Numbered from the stretch's first letter, positions 1 through 8,954 are shown. The stretch is DNA of 40,955 nt from Clostridia bacterium (GCA_017455185.1 JAFTBN010000035.1:1-40955), one strand, 5' to 3'. Numbers and translations are program-made. The notes: generated from the letters alone by a model not told the origin.

Positions 1-2106
1 GAAGACCACGAATTCGTCCTTTGCCTGACCCAAATGCACCAAAGAGACATGTTGGCAGACCACGTAAAGATGAAGTGTTAACCAAAAATGAAACCGACGA
101 TGACAAGGCCCTATAGTACAAAAATTTGGGAAATTATTAATATATTTCATTTTTTCTTGATTGCTATCAGACTTTGCAATTACTTCATTCCATTTTGTTT
201 GACCATTGAATTCATAGTAATGCCAACCGCCTTTTTCAAAACGTAGATCAGCATCCCATAGAAGACATGTATAGTCTAATTCTAATCCTTGAACCTGGAT
301 TTCTGTAGCTGCATCTTCCAAATAATTAGATGAACGAGTATCAGTCTTATCATCTAAAAACCAATGAACCGCTTTATCATCACCTGATGGCAACACATGA
401 ACAGCCAAAGGTTTATAACGAGCTGAAGCTTTCGTTATTAACACTCCTGTCCGTTCTGAACCTCTTACTTTTTCATGTAACCATCCTCTAGCTTTTTCCA
501 TGCTACGTGTTAAAACAATTGGATATTTGTCTTTTATTTCACTATACAGTTGCATGGCCTTTTGTTGATCAAGGGAAAGTAATGCATGAATAAAAGAAGA
601 TAGTTTTTCCGCCCTAAATGAACGCAAAGAAACGCCCAGATGAAGTCCGTCTATGTAAAAAACATTCTGGTTGTTTTTCAGCAATTCATATACTTTTCCT
701 TCTGCGTATTCAGGTTCATTTAATTTAGGGGATATATAAACATTCCAATGAGGAAACCTGTCGTTAATAGCCTTCAGCCACTCAGATATCCCTGCTTCCC
801 CGGTATTGATCTCCTGCCCTCCCCCAACGAGACATACAATAGTCGCCCAGTCCTCCCGTTGATCGAGTGACCATATCAGAAACGCTGCTTCAGACATTGG
901 GAAATTGGGCACTTTTATTTTGTTTCCGTATGTACCACCTCGTTTAAGATAATCTGCCAACCGTTTATGAGTCCATGAGCGTTGCGCTTCATCAAAAACT
1001 GCAACATGCTCGACTTCCCCAAATCCCGCCTTTTCCAGTCTAACAGCCTTTTCGGGGTCTATCTCAAGAATGCCATTTTCAACCGGGTTTTTTATTTTTT
1101 CCAACATATTATCTCGATACCGATGAATCATCTGTATCGATTTTCCAACTTCTCGACGAGAATCGGTTAAAGTTTTTCTTCCTTCTTTTTCGCGACATCT
1201 CTTATAATTGTCTTGTGCTAAAGCCTCTGTAAGAACCGCCACCAGAGGACCATTTCCTGACAAATAAACAGCACCTTCATCTTTTACTGGTTCGTCCTGT
1301 CCTTGATATGTCTGACGTATTGCAACTTCTAATCCTACCAAAGTTTTTCCCGCCCCAGGCACTCCTGTGACGAAACAAATACTTTTCTGTAAATTGTCCC
1401 TGCTCTTTTGTATTATTTTTAAAATAGTCGCAATTGTTCTATCAGTAGAGACATTATCTGCCTCATGTCTAGTAATGTTTTCGACTGAATGATTCTCATA
1501 TAATGACCTTGCAGCTTCAATTATTGTCGGTGTTGGTGCATATGGACTAATAATCCAGTTAGATGCAACCTGTTCCTCATGAGGAAATTGTTGCAAAACC
1601 GCTTCAACAATAGTTTTTAGACCATTTTCTCCAGTAACTAGAGGATTAACGACTTTGTCGTCATACACCGACAAAAAAACACTGGTTGATTGTCTGTTAT
1701 ACCTTGTTGGGATAAGAATGGGGACGATGACCTTTTCCCAACTATACTTGTGGAAATTCTTCAAATCCAAAGCATAATCAAGGACTTGGTCAACATCTGC
1801 CTGCATTATTTGAGATTCACCGACTTTGAATTCGAGGCAAAATACTATTCCTTTGAATAACAAAACCACATCTACTCTTTTACCTAAACGAGGAATATCA
1901 TATTCAAAAATAATCTGTCCATCCTGAGAAGGCATTTGAGAAAACACTTTTTTCAATATATCGATTTCGCCTTGCCACGCTTCAATGGACGTTGTTTTTA
2001 TCTCTCCATGATAATTTGCAACCAAAGTTCCAAGTATCAATTCACTTGACTCATTACAAAAATTAGGCAAACTATTATTGTATAAACAACGTGTGGTGTT
2101 TACCAT
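1..2106 (-). CDS. DUF2075 nuclease-helicase (Schlafen group 3-like), 3' end disrupted
   Basis: ATG at 2106 follows GAGGAGT with good spacing. The N-terminal ~130 residues look like a PD-(D/E)xK nuclease: a conserved Glu in IIFEYDIP, then RVDVVLLF and LEFKVGE, giving the D...E-x-K pattern. The ATPase follows, with Walker A GVPGAGKT near residue 245 and a Walker B-like VAVFDEAQ near residue 370. The DUF2075 signature VQGLELDYTCLLWDADL is near residue 610. DUF2075 proteins normally continue with an NAYRVLLTRAR-type helicase motif. Here homology stops after KMKYIN (about position 136), and the open frame then runs antisense through another gene to the window edge. The protein is therefore probably missing its last helicase motif. 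Known relatives are P-loop helicases often found in defence-rich islands. Role here is inferred. Confidence 0.8.
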   Translation of the reverse strand, partial: MVNTTRCLYNNSLPNFCNESSELILGTLVANYHGEIKTTSIEAWQGEIDILKKVFSQMPSQDGQIIFEYDIPRLGKRVDVVLLFKGIVFCLEFKVGESQIMQADVDQVLDYALDLKNFHKYSWEKVIVPILIPTRYNRQSTSVFLSVYDDKVVNPLVTGENGLKTIVEAVLQQFPHEEQVASNWIISPYAPTPTIIEAARSLYENHSVENITRHEADNVSTDRTIATILKIIQKSRDNLQKSICFVTGVPGAGKTLVGLEVAIRQTYQGQDEPVKDEGAVYLSGNGPLVAVLTEALAQDNYKRCREKEGRKTLTDSRREVGKSIQMIHRYRDNMLEKIKNPVENGILEIDPEKAVRLEKAGFGEVEHVAVFDEAQRSWTHKRLADYLKRGGTYGNKIKVPNFPMSEAAFLIWSLDQREDWATIVCLVGGGQEINTGEAGISEWLKAINDRFPHWNVYISPKLNEPEYAEGKVYELLKNNQNVFYIDGLHLGVSLRSFRAEKLSSFIHALLSLDQQKAMQLYSEIKDKYPIVLTRSMEKARGWLHEKVRGSERTGVLITKASARYKPLAVHVLPSGDDKAVHWFLDDKTDTRSSNYLEDAATEIQVQGLELDYTCLLWDADLRFEKGGWHYYEFNGQTKWNEVIAKSDSNQEKMKYINNFPNFCTIGPCHRRFHFWLTLHLYVVCQHVSLVHLGQAKDEFVVF
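3..116 (+). CDS. C-terminal tail of a plus-strand basic protein, probably a transposase (partial)
   Basis: The third plus frame is open from the window edge to a TAG at 114-116 and encodes 37 residues. They are rich in Pro, Arg and Lys, with an AT-hook-like core (HVGRPRKDEV) followed by an acidic end. Such Pro/Arg tails with GRPRK are common at the C-termini of transposases, but the catalytic part lies outside the window, so the family cannot be named. The stop sits about 20 bp from the point where the minus-strand DUF2075 homology breaks off, which fits the end of an insertion sequence. A basic DNA-binding protein that is not a transposase is the alternative. Confidence 0.45.
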   Translation, partial: RPRIRPLPDPNAPKRHVGRPRKDEVLTKNETDDDKAL

Positions 2107-2147
2107 AACTTTTACTCCTCAAATCACATAGTACTCTAACCAAATTG

Positions 2148-2954
2148 TCAAAGGCTCTTTCCGTCCAGCCACTGTTTCTTGGGCAAGGCTGCATTCATCT
2201 TGGCCCTTGCTTCTTCCTGCCCTTTTATGGCCAACTGCAGGCTTTTTTTGTACATGACGTCCCCGTTCTGTACCATATCAAACAAAAAGCATTCCGCTCT
2301 TTGCAAGCAATACAAAGCCCGCTTTGGGTCTTCCTCGACTCCGTTTCCGTTCAGGAAAGCAAATCCCAGTCTCAGGAAGACGGGACCTGCGACAACCTTT
2401 TCCGCCTCTTCCGTCATCGTATCCAGGCAACGCATGTATATGTAAAATGCCTCTTTGGGATTCTGCTCTACGTAATATCCTTTCTGATACATATCCCCTA
2501 TTTTATACAGGGAAATCAGATGCCCATCGAATGCTCCCAGGGCGAAATAATGAAACGCCTTTTTATAATCAACCGGTACATTCCGGCCGTAATAATAGCA
2601 ATATCCGAGATTCTCGGCCGCCTGTCTGCTTCCGTTCCGGGCAGCCTCCTCGTAATACAGAACCGCTTTTGAGAAATCCTGCTCACAGCCGTATCCGTCA
2701 TAGTACAGGGCGCCCAGGTCATTCATCGCATCCGCATTTCCGTCTTCAATCGCATCCTTATAGAGCTCGACGATAAAATCGAACACAGCTCTCGGCTTAT
2801 CTTTGCCCTTGTCGCACTTGACCAGTTCGGTAGCAAAATCATAAGAAGAGGCTTCCTGCCATTCATCCAGATTCAGATACTTGCACGTCTCGGGATAAAA
2901 ACCATCGTCCAATTCGTCAATCAGGTGATTGACTTCCGTTCTCAACAAATCCAT
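2148..2954 (-). CDS. Sel1-like repeat protein
   Basis: The 268-residue protein carries at least four Sel1/TPR-like helical repeats from about residue 65 to 215, visible as the recurring pattern A..LG..Y..G......D..KA..YY..AA (for example DLGALYYDGYGCEQD and NLGYCYYYGRNVPVD). Sel1 repeats form an alpha-solenoid used for protein-protein contacts. No signal peptide or membrane segment is seen, so it should be cytoplasmic. The start at 2954 is supported by AGGAGG 6 nt upstream. It lies 46 bp downstream of the WYL regulator on the same strand and may be cotranscribed with it. The partner is unknown. Confidence 0.8.
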   Translation of the reverse strand: MDLLRTEVNHLIDELDDGFYPETCKYLNLDEWQEASSYDFATELVKCDKGKDKPRAVFDFIVELYKDAIEDGNADAMNDLGALYYDGYGCEQDFSKAVLYYEEAARNGSRQAAENLGYCYYYGRNVPVDYKKAFHYFALGAFDGHLISLYKIGDMYQKGYYVEQNPKEAFYIYMRCLDTMTEEAEKVVAGPVFLRLGFAFLNGNGVEEDPKRALYCLQRAECFLFDMVQNGDVMYKKSLQLAIKGQEEARAKMNAALPKKQWLDGKSL

Positions 2955-3000
2955 GAAAAACCTCCTGACTCATCAAACTCCTGCTCAAATATGCCGGGAC

Positions 3001-3948
3001 TCAGTCCTGCTTGACTTCGGCAATCTTCATCTGGTCTCCGAACTGATACACCCAGGATTCAAACACCCTGGATCTCTGGACGGTCACCTCACACCGGCAG
3101 GTATGCAATCCCACCCGCAAGATTCTCGTATCTTCGCCGAACTTGTCATAGATGCAGCCGCACAGGGTATCCGAAAACTCCAGCACCACGGTCTGCACTT
3201 CCCCGTTATACATTTTGAAGACCTGCTCGGTGTATTCTCCCACGTTGAACTGTTCAAGCAGTTCGGCGGCACCTTCACTCAGATCCTCGTCGATCATCTC
3301 CACGAATTCCATCCGGTCCACCCGGTAGTTGACAATCGTTTTCAGATGGGAGTGGAAGGTCATCAGGTAATAATTGTCCTCGCTGAACACAAGAGCCAAC
3401 GGATCAGCCTTGTATTTCCACTTGGACTTTCCGTACACCTTTTTCCCGTTTTCATCCAGCTTGAAATAAAAGAACCGGATTCTTTTTTTCTGCCGGATGG
3501 CCCGGTCTATGGTATCGATGCTATAGAGAATCTGTTTGTTGGAATGCTTGCGGGTATTGAAGCAGACCAGATTGTCCCGCAGATTCGCCTCGTAATGGGC
3601 GCCGCCCATGGCCGCAATCTTGTTGATGAGGTCCCGGGTCTGATCCTCCGTGATGAAGGTGGCCGCCTCAACGGCGTCAATCATCACTTTGAGTTCGGGA
3701 GCAGAAAAAGGCCGGTCCGCCACATAATAGGCCCGGTTATGCCCCACCATGGTCTCCATGATTTCATATCCGAGCTGATTGAGTGCTTCAATGTCCCGGG
3801 CCAGTGTCCTCGGGTCGCAGGTAATACTGGATTCGCTCAGGCGACGGCAGATTTCGGTCTTGGTCATCGGATGCTCTTCATCGGTTTCCCTTGTCAGCAG
3901 TTCCATCAGACGCAACGGTTTCAGTCTTTGATAGTTTTGCTTGGCCAT
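3001..3948 (-). CDS. WYL-domain transcriptional regulator with N-terminal winged helix
   Basis: Residues 1-75 form a DeoR-like winged helix-turn-helix (KTEICRRLSESSIT, then DPRTLARDIEALNQLGYEI). Residues ~135-230 match the WYL domain, including DTIDRAIRQKKRIRFFYF and YLMTFHSHLKTIVNYRVDRM. A C-terminal WCX-like region follows. At 315 residues the length is normal. WYL proteins bind nucleotide or nucleic-acid ligands and regulate stress, defence or accessory genes, but no target can be read here. The ATG at 3948 has only a weak GGG-type ribosome site. A TATAAT/TTTACT promoter with a 17-bp spacer lies 30-58 bp upstream. The Sel1 gene follows and could share the transcript. Confidence 0.88.
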   Translation of the reverse strand: MAKQNYQRLKPLRLMELLTRETDEEHPMTKTEICRRLSESSITCDPRTLARDIEALNQLGYEIMETMVGHNRAYYVADRPFSAPELKVMIDAVEAATFITEDQTRDLINKIAAMGGAHYEANLRDNLVCFNTRKHSNKQILYSIDTIDRAIRQKKRIRFFYFKLDENGKKVYGKSKWKYKADPLALVFSEDNYYLMTFHSHLKTIVNYRVDRMEFVEMIDEDLSEGAAELLEQFNVGEYTEQVFKMYNGEVQTVVLEFSDTLCGCIYDKFGEDTRILRVGLHTCRCEVTVQRSRVFESWVYQFGDQMKIAEVKQD

Positions 3949-3977
3949 ACGTTTCCCAACCCTTCTATATTATAAGA

Positions 3978-4006
3978 ATTATAGCATAGAAAAAGAGATA
4001 AGTAAA
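3978..4006 (-). promoter_or_regulatory. Sigma-A promoter for the WYL regulator
   Basis: On the minus strand TTTACT (4006-4001), 17 bp and TATAAT (3983-3978) lie just upstream of the WYL start at 3948. Confidence 0.6.
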
Positions 4007-4176
4007 GCACAAAGAAAGACAAATTCGTTACTCTTTGCTTTTGAGACCCGTTTCGGGTCAAAAACTTTCCAAAGTCGGATTGACAGTCCCCATCCCGCCC
4101 TCTACAATAAAAAACAAGAGAGGCGGTCTCATCGCTCTTTGCCGCCCCTCCCATGAGTTAAAGAACTATATGCAGG

Positions 4177-4253
4177 TTGCCATGTCATAGTCTGCTTTGT
4201 CCTGAATCGGAGCAGGCTCTGATACTAACCCTCCAACAAGGTGGACATGGCAA
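4177..4253. other. Long-stem structured RNA candidate in a gene-poor stretch
   Basis: TTGCCATGTC (4177-4186) and GACATGGCAA (4244-4253) are perfectly complementary over 10 bp and enclose 57 nt that contain further short helices, such as CTGCT/AGCAG at 4192-4215. The shape is that of a closed, multi-helix RNA domain. I could not match it to a known riboswitch, 6S, SRP or tmRNA core. On the minus strand it would lie about 230 nt upstream of the WYL gene, and upstream of that gene's predicted promoter. The rest of 4010-4826 shows no convincing gene in either direction. Confidence 0.35.
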
Positions 4254-4826
4254 TTACCTCCTCTGGTTTCTGCTGTAGGAAATTAACTCATTTTTATGTC
4301 AACTCCCGCTCCATATCGGAGCAAACCTCCCGCAAAGCCCGACCTGCCCCACATCCGGCCGGCCTTGCGGATACAATCCTCTTTCTTTTCGATCCATTTG
4401 GCTCCATAGAACCGCGATCCGTCAGACCCGAGCCCATATGCAGTCTCCGACCGGAGCCTGTTTCTTCTCCCTGATCACAGATTATGAATCACATTTCAGA
4501 GAACCGAAGCAGGACGACGTCAAAAGAAGCATCCTCAAACCTCGTCCTGGCGTTTGCGTGTGTTCTAAGGGGCCATTTGGCTTTCTGTGTGCCCGGCTCT
4601 GCCCTTTTTCATCAGGACAAGTGCCCGACTGTTCCCTTTTCCGGTTTACAAATATCCCGACGTGCAATATAATAGTGGCAATCCTCTGCAAAAAAGAATC
4701 TTGCTTCGCCTCGAACTGTGCCATTGCCTGTGATTTTTGCGTATTCGGAATCCTGAAGAGAATGTCGCACACCTGTTATGGCCATAAAATGGTTTGTAGG
4801 GAACTTTTTATTCTCCGCCCGAATCA

Positions 4827-5081
4827 TTAAGAATTTTCGTTGCTCTGATCTGATTGGTCTTTTTGGGAGATATATTTCTTGAAGTCTGCCAATGTTATAT
4901 CGTGGCGTCTCCCCGTTGGATTCTCTGGATCCTGACACATTATCAGCAATATTTCCTCGTCCGGTACGTTTAAAGCCTGATCTATAGCCTTCCTGATCTG
5001 TTCCTCCTCTATAGCCCTCCTGCGCTGTTCCTCCTCCCAATTGATTCGTTTCTTGATTCTGTTGATTAAGTTCTTCTGCAT
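4827..5081 (-). CDS. Small unknown protein with charged coiled-coil N-terminus
   Basis: 84 residues. The first ~35 are strongly helical and charged (NRIKKRINWEEEQRRRAIEE), suggesting a coiled coil or helical hairpin. The rest has a short hydrophobic stretch EEILLIMCQD and a polar tail. No membrane segment or signal peptide is present. The ATG at 5081 is supported by GGGAGG 12 nt upstream and by a promoter 38-67 bp upstream. Overlapping minus-strand frames at 4482-4772 and 4612-5040 are judged shadows. No family recognised and no function proposed. Confidence 0.55.
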   Translation of the reverse strand: MQKNLINRIKKRINWEEEQRRRAIEEEQIRKAIDQALNVPDEEILLIMCQDPENPTGRRHDITLADFKKYISQKDQSDQSNENS

Positions 5082-5118
5082 AAACTTTTACGACCTCCCA
5101 GTTTTGTTTGCTTGCTTG

Positions 5119-5148
5119 ATTATATTTTTACAGACTCTATAAACTCAA
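5119..5148 (-). promoter_or_regulatory. Promoter of the small coiled-coil gene
   Basis: TTGAGT (5148-5143), 18 bp and TATAAT (5124-5119) on the minus strand, placed directly upstream of the ATG at 5081. Confidence 0.5.
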
Positions 5149-5268
5149 CATAGATCCTTCTTTGATCATCCGATAGTGGTATAATCTTTCTAAGACTCGT
5201 TGTCAGCATACAAGTAGAAATCCTGAATATCCATTATCCTTCTGACTTTGCTCAAATCAATGAAAGTG

Positions 5269-5301
5269 AAAAAAGAGGCCGGGCAAAAAGAACCGGCCTC
5301 T
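5269..5301 (-). terminator. Terminator-like GC hairpin between divergent genes
   Basis: AGAGGCCGG (5274-5282) pairs perfectly with CCGGCCTCT (5293-5301). Read on the minus strand the hairpin is followed by six T residues. Read on the plus strand it is followed by CTTTTAC. No minus-strand gene ends here, so it may insulate the plus-strand gene at 5358, act as a leader hairpin of that gene, or be a leftover of a lost gene. Confidence 0.45.
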
Positions 5302-5357
5302 CTTTTACAACCAAGCCGGTCCTTGGCCCGGCATTCCCCTGTTTTTTGGAGGTTCCC

Positions 5358-6761
5358 ATGCTGCTTTTTTCCACCCTTCTCCCGATCAAACCCTCTCTTA
5401 CCCCGGATGCATTCATCTCTCTCATCCTCGATTGGAACAACGGGCACACCCACCCGGAAAACATCATCCCAAACATAAAATGGAACGGGGAGAAGAACAT
5501 CCGCTACGGGAACGAATCCCTCTGGCTGGAGATCCGGGAATATGCCAAGGAAGACATCCTTGCCGTCCGATATGAAAAGAATCAGGACAACCGGGTGTAC
5601 TGGGATACAGATTACATCATGAATTTCCGGGAAAGGAAGATGGCCGTCAGCCTGAGCCGGAGCTATCAATCCGCCTACTCGGCCGGGACCGAGTTCTCAA
5701 CCCCGCACTTCATTTCCATGCTCGCCCGCAAAGGCTACATTGAAAAAGACCGGGACCTGCCCATTTCCAACAAGCCGATCCAGATAACCGAAAAGGCAAT
5801 CCCTACCCTTGCGGCACTGATCAACGGTGAATCCGAATATGCGCTGCCGGTCGTATACGTTTCCAAAACGCCCCTGGACGAGGACCCGGTCGACACGGAC
5901 TTTCTGGCAAGCCGTCTCAAAGGCGTCGCCCACGTCCTGGTGGAAAGTGCCAAATGGCTGGATGCCGGCATCCGCCGGCAATGCGGAAGCCGGAACGAGT
6001 ACAACGGGGCCATCGGTCTCTATTTTCCCAAAGGAACCCTGGAACACAAACGGTTCTATTACAATGCGTTCGACGGAACCGACAACCAGACGATGGAAAG
6101 CGTCATCCGGAAAATCATCCAATTCAGCAACCAGCAAAAGATCGACCCTCTTTACACCTGGGACGGAGTGGTCAACTCCATCCTGGCCGAAAGCAGCCGT
6201 CAGCAGGAAACTCGGTTTCAGCAGGTCCGGAATGAAAGTAACGATCTGATCCAATACGCCGATGAGGAAATAAAAAACCTGAAGAACACCATCCAGGAAC
6301 TGCTCATCCAGAACAACCGTCTCAAATCCGAAAACGAAGGGCTCAGGGCCAGACAGCATTCCGCCCAAACGCCCCTGCTCTACTACGGAAAGGAAAGCGA
6401 ATACCAGGGGGAAATCCGGGACAAAGTGCTGGAAGTCCTTACTGAGTATCTGTCAAACGGTGCAACACAGGGGACAAGAAGATACGACATCATCCGGGAC
6501 ATCCTGGACAGCAACCCATATGAGGGGATTCTGAAAAAGAAGACCGAAGCCGTCCGGAGCATTCTCACCAATTACAAAGGCCTGACAGCCAAAACAAGGC
6601 AAGAGTTGATGCGTCTCGGGTTCACCATAGAAGAAGGATCTCATTACAAACTGCTCTATCTGGGTGACGACCGGTACATCAGCATCCTATCGAAAACGCC
6701 GAGCGAGAGGTCCTCAGGGGACAAGAACGCCATCTCCCAACTCATCAACAAAACCTTCTGA
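5358..6761 (+). CDS. Unknown protein with central coiled coil and C-terminal GSHYKLLY-type domain
   Basis: 467 residues from the ATG at 5358, chosen because GGAGG lies 5 nt upstream. An in-frame TTG 12 nt earlier overlaps that site. Residues 1-~270 form an alpha/beta region with LPVVYVSKTPLDED and LKGVAHVLVESAKWLD. Residues ~275-340 are a long coiled coil (KNLKNTIQELLIQNNRLKSE). Residues ~355-467 form a compact domain ending in EEGSHYKLLYLGDDRYISI, then SKTPSERSSGDKNA. I recall similar modular hypothetical proteins in accessory regions of bacterial genomes, but no function is established. The GSH followed by beta-strands loosely recalls the HicA/dsRBD fold, which is only an analogy. It stands alone on the plus strand and converges on the zinc-ribbon membrane gene. 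Confidence 0.75.
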   Translation: MLLFSTLLPIKPSLTPDAFISLILDWNNGHTHPENIIPNIKWNGEKNIRYGNESLWLEIREYAKEDILAVRYEKNQDNRVYWDTDYIMNFRERKMAVSLSRSYQSAYSAGTEFSTPHFISMLARKGYIEKDRDLPISNKPIQITEKAIPTLAALINGESEYALPVVYVSKTPLDEDPVDTDFLASRLKGVAHVLVESAKWLDAGIRRQCGSRNEYNGAIGLYFPKGTLEHKRFYYNAFDGTDNQTMESVIRKIIQFSNQQKIDPLYTWDGVVNSILAESSRQQETRFQQVRNESNDLIQYADEEIKNLKNTIQELLIQNNRLKSENEGLRARQHSAQTPLLYYGKESEYQGEIRDKVLEVLTEYLSNGATQGTRRYDIIRDILDSNPYEGILKKKTEAVRSILTNYKGLTAKTRQELMRLGFTIEEGSHYKLLYLGDDRYISILSKTPSERSSGDKNAISQLINKTF

Positions 6762-6887
6762 CTGGGGCAGCAGACTTATCAAAAGCAAAAAGCTCTTGCA
6801 AACTCACAATTCATCCGAACCCGGGTTTACTCTATTATCCATAATCAAGTGTCGCCCTGGCTTTGGGTGTCTTATGCCTTTAGTCCA

Positions 6888-8954
6888 TTATTCATGTTTG
6901 TTAACAAATAAGGTTTTCCTTTTATCATAGTATTTTTTGTTAAGTATTATAAAAACAACCACGAATATCAGTGAAATGAACAGTGATATTACAGAACCTG
7001 CTTCTTCAGCTCCGACAGTCCCCGACGATGGAAGTGTCATCCAACCATGGACAAATGACGTGAATCCATTAAAACCATATAGCAACAGAAGAAGAGTTGG
7101 AGCGAAAGGCCTAAGCCTGATTAACTGAATTGCCACAAAGACACTGAAAACGGATGAGAAAAAGAGACAAATGGCATATATTTTATCAGCAACTTCAATG
7201 ATTTCAAGTGATGAATAAACCAGTTCAGCGTTTCCATAATAAATCCAGCCGGTTATTAAAGCAATGCCTGCAAAAAAACTCAGAATTGAGCCAAACCAAA
7301 GTGAGAAGTACACCAAAAAATGGTGCCATTTCAAAGGAAGAATAGTATTTGTTGGTTTTTCTTGATCTTGTTTTGAAGTCGAGTCTTCTTTTTCGTTTTT
7401 AATTGAAAAATGGTATTTGGGTTGATTAATAATTGGATTGCCATCAGAAATATCATTTTCGTCAGTGAGAAAGAGGCCCTGGGGTGTGTTTTTGGCCGTT
7501 TTTGATGCAAAAGGACAAATGTATATTTTTTTGAATTCTTTACCTTTCAGGAACAACTGATATTCATCCACTGCAACATTTTTTATACCATGCAGATTTT
7601 CTACCACAATCGTTCCCCGTCTTAAATAAGCCAGGGGCAGACCGTCGATTGTTCTTAAATGATCCAGGTAAATATCGCTTTCAGAAATGGAAGACGACAT
7701 AATGGGATTATATATAGAATACCCAAAATCTGAATTCTGATACCGTTGTGCCAGAAAGAGGTCATTCTTTCGTTGTGTCTGTTCATTATCCGGATTTGTC
7801 TCTTTGGATATGAAATGTGAACTGTCAATTATATATTCTGCCTGTCTTTTTTTATAAACTCGATGGTCTACATCGTCTGAATCACTATTAATCGATACGA
7901 TTGGGTCATCGACTTTTGATGGCACCACCTGCCTTATTTCAGTGGTATTATTGCGTGCCCTTGGAGTCGGTATGCTTTCAGTTGAATAGTCAGTGCTTGA
8001 CAGGTTCCACCAGGCAGACAATCCTTCGCGTTTTAAAGGAAGAGGAAAGATAACCTTGCCATATACAATTCTAACAACTATAGATACTAAAAGAATGATT
8101 CCAATTATGCGTGGTATCTCGGTTTGTGAATCAATATCGAATAGACGACCAGTCCTGCCCCAAAAGTTTTTTGTGTTATTCAAAATGCTGAAAAAAACAA
8201 TTCCTAGTGTCAAAGGAGTAACAATATCGATTATAACAGTCAAAACTATTCGCTTTTCAGACTGCTTTTGGGTCTTTTTGCTTAGTAATCCTTTGTAGTA
8301 CAAAACAGGTTGCACAACTGAGATAATAGCACTGAAGCAATTCATTAAAATTAACCCGATGGTAAAAAGGAACGCAAAAAAAATAGCCAATGATCCGTAT
8401 CCATGAGGCGGGGTTCCGTTGAACTCAGGATTAAAAACTTCAAATGCAACATCAAAACCTGTATATGCACCACTGCCAAACATATTATTAAAGAAATACT
8501 TAGAAAACATTGTTGCTGCAACAATGGAAAGAATGGTGGCAAAAATGATTACAACAACTGTAATTGGGGCATATCGTTTTATGATATTATATGTTTTCTT
8601 TGTCAATAATTGCGTATTAGCGTCTGCTTCATCAACTATCGTCGTCTCCTTCTTCGTTTCCTTTCCATTAAATGACAAGACACCTCGCACCGAGTTTTTG
8701 CTTTCTCTGACACTCATGCCGCATTTTGAGCAAAACACATCCCCTTCACTCAATTGCTCTCCGCAATTCTTACAGAGTCGTCTTTCAAGTGCAATCGCTG
8801 TGCCGCACGAAGAACAAAACTTTGCATGATCCTTTATTATTGCGCCGCATTTTCTGCATTTCGTAGACAGTTCCAATAGTTCGGCGCCACAGTCAGAGCA
8901 ATACTTTGATCCATCGTAATACTCTCTGCCGCACCCGGGACAATTTTTTATCAT
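6888..8954 (-). CDS. Membrane protein with three N-terminal zinc ribbons
   Basis: 688 residues, ATG at 8954 after AGGAGG. Residues 1-80 contain three zinc ribbons of the CxxC...CxxC type (CPGCG/CSDCG, CRKCG/CSSCG, CKNCG/CSKCG). A linker follows, then about four membrane segments between ~125 and ~310, a long polar region (~320-530), and a second group of about four membrane segments in 540-675. The polar middle part has no recognised domain. Zinc-ribbon plus transmembrane proteins are common and poorly understood in Clostridia, and the ribbon part normally stays cytoplasmic. AT-rich codon use, clearly lower in GC than the ICE genes to the right, suggests separate acquisition. A transporter or sensor role would be a guess. 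Confidence 0.8.
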   Translation of the reverse strand: MIKNCPGCGREYYDGSKYCSDCGAELLELSTKCRKCGAIIKDHAKFCSSCGTAIALERRLCKNCGEQLSEGDVFCSKCGMSVRESKNSVRGVLSFNGKETKKETTIVDEADANTQLLTKKTYNIIKRYAPITVVVIIFATILSIVAATMFSKYFFNNMFGSGAYTGFDVAFEVFNPEFNGTPPHGYGSLAIFFAFLFTIGLILMNCFSAIISVVQPVLYYKGLLSKKTQKQSEKRIVLTVIIDIVTPLTLGIVFFSILNNTKNFWGRTGRLFDIDSQTEIPRIIGIILLVSIVVRIVYGKVIFPLPLKREGLSAWWNLSSTDYSTESIPTPRARNNTTEIRQVVPSKVDDPIVSINSDSDDVDHRVYKKRQAEYIIDSSHFISKETNPDNEQTQRKNDLFLAQRYQNSDFGYSIYNPIMSSSISESDIYLDHLRTIDGLPLAYLRRGTIVVENLHGIKNVAVDEYQLFLKGKEFKKIYICPFASKTAKNTPQGLFLTDENDISDGNPIINQPKYHFSIKNEKEDSTSKQDQEKPTNTILPLKWHHFLVYFSLWFGSILSFFAGIALITGWIYYGNAELVYSSLEIIEVADKIYAICLFFSSVFSVFVAIQLIRLRPFAPTLLLLLYGFNGFTSFVHGWMTLPSSGTVGAEEAGSVISLFISLIFVVVFIILNKKYYDKRKTLFVNKHE

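Noticed and set aside
4177..4253. 6S RNA, SRP RNA or a known riboswitch
   Set aside because: None of the conserved cores I know for these classes is present; kept only as an unassigned structure.
4241..4830. Plus-strand frames of 77 and 130 codons
   Set aside because: No ribosome sites, odd composition rich in Pro/Cys/Ser, no domains.
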